From CAINVV01 sp031432175 (lineage in GTDB: Bacteria; Bacteroidota; Bacteroidia; Bacteroidales; Prolixibacteraceae), in contig CAYHQN010000013.1 in the NCBI GenBank assembly GCA_964358545.1, forward strand, positions 1 through 48,032: a stretch of DNA of 48,032 nt, given 5' to 3'. The notes beneath the pieces are model-generated. The model was not told the DNA's origin. It saw only the letters and a list, made by a program, of their open reading frames with translations, and made no database searches. A program made the position numbers and the translations under genes. Numbering within the stretch: position 1 is the stretch's first letter; every line of letters begins with the position of its first letter. Below are positions 47,667 through 48,032 of the stretch, in pieces.

Positions 47667-48032
47667 GGACTTTTTTTTTTACAAAATTAACAAAATCAAA
47701 CCACAATGGTTGATTCCGTCTCAATAATGTATTCATCAAGAAAAGGTAATTGATCAAGTGATATGTCAGGCCATTAAAATTTAAACGAATTCTCATGCCG
47801 ATTTTTTCAGCACAAAACTTCCAAAATCCCCCAAATCCTGGCGTAAACCTGGCGTGAATCGGGCAGACACAAAACCGATTGTTGGCTAATTTTCCATTCT
47901 TTTGTGTGGGATAGCTGTAAAAATTCACAAAATCAATATTGGTCAACATTTCTTGTCATAGACTTGTACATTAAGGCTTTATAAATCAATTTTCTCAAAG
48001 ATTTTAATTAAATATTATCAATTAGTTTCTAA
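47667..48032. other. Right-end region without a supported gene
   Basis: 366 bp. A minus-strand open frame of 101 codons (47644-47949) overlaps mntA by 23 bp; its protein has no motif I recognise and contains the T-rich repeat TTTGTTAATTTTGT read as FVNFV, so it is likely non-coding. It could instead be a degenerate gene remnant (Cys/His-containing CVCPIHARFTPGFGG). The final 80 bp are AT-rich. Confidence 0.4.

Noticed and set aside
47644..47949. 101-codon minus-strand frame at the right end
   Set aside because: No motif, overlaps mntA, and its end is a translation of T-rich DNA; kept only as a note in the region entry.

Overview
The window is from a Bacteroidota chromosome, probably from a draft or metagenomic assembly because a run of exactly 100 N interrupts one gene. 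The evidence for the phylum is consistent: promoters of the Bacteroidota type (-7 box TAnnTTTG, sometimes with TTG about 19 bp upstream), almost no Shine-Dalgarno sequences, an HcyS/MetY sulfur-carrier route to homocysteine, the futalosine-pathway enzyme MqnA, AraC regulators with an HMA-like N-terminus, and word-repeat hairpins between genes. Nearly all genes are core metabolism. I see no prophage, insertion sequence or CRISPR array.

Layout. 1-2055 (minus): a partial ECF sigma factor and two lipoproteins, one with a heavy-metal-binding motif. 2339-9121 (plus): a sulfur assimilation operon. It is preceded by a 28-codon Cys/Met-rich leader ORF and an intrinsic terminator, and encodes HcyS, MetY, HcyF, a TusA-like protein, HcyD, a siroheme sulfite reductase fused to a second TusA-like domain (broken by the N gap), a DUF2061 membrane protein and two siroheme synthesis enzymes. 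9227-12091: an AraC-type regulator and a copper P-type ATPase. 12359-15789: an Rrf2 (NsrR-like) repressor divergent from a hemerythrin-like protein and a quinol-type nitric oxide reductase. 15967-25793: a complete histidine operon (hisG-D-C-B-purU-tlpA-H-A-F-IE) behind a His-rich leader peptide and attenuator. 25976-27689: an exported DUF1460 protein and a nitroreductase. 27690-30479 (minus): exported MsrB-MsrA, DUF190, fluoride channel CrcB and MqnA. 30609-33799: purB and an MsbA-like ABC exporter. 33860-34593: HU (minus) and two tRNAs, Ser(UGA) and Trp(CCA). 34955-37461: htpG and a GroES-family protein. 37617-39095: a superoxide-reductase-like protein and a peroxiredoxin (minus), divergent from a PerR-like Fur protein. 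39121-46823: argH, gltB and gltD. 47042-47666 (minus): a HepT/MntA toxin-antitoxin pair.

How the genes work together. The sulfur operon can be read as one machine. Siroheme made by the last two genes serves the sulfite reductase. Its sulfide is plausibly passed to TusA-type cysteines and then to the HcyS C-terminus, which HcyD must first trim and HcyF activates. MetY uses the HcyS thiocarboxylate to make homocysteine. The leader ORF has five Cys and five non-initiator Met codons and can form mutually exclusive hairpins, which suggests transcription attenuation by Cys/Met-tRNA supply. The his operon repeats the same logic with His codons.

The best candidates for something undescribed are the Cys/Met attenuator in front of a carrier-protein homocysteine pathway, the sulfite reductase-TusA fusion with a non-canonical CPM-x-FVKTK motif, and the inverted word repeats filling the spacers of the his operon. 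All functional statements rest on motif recognition by eye; no searches or folding programs were run.
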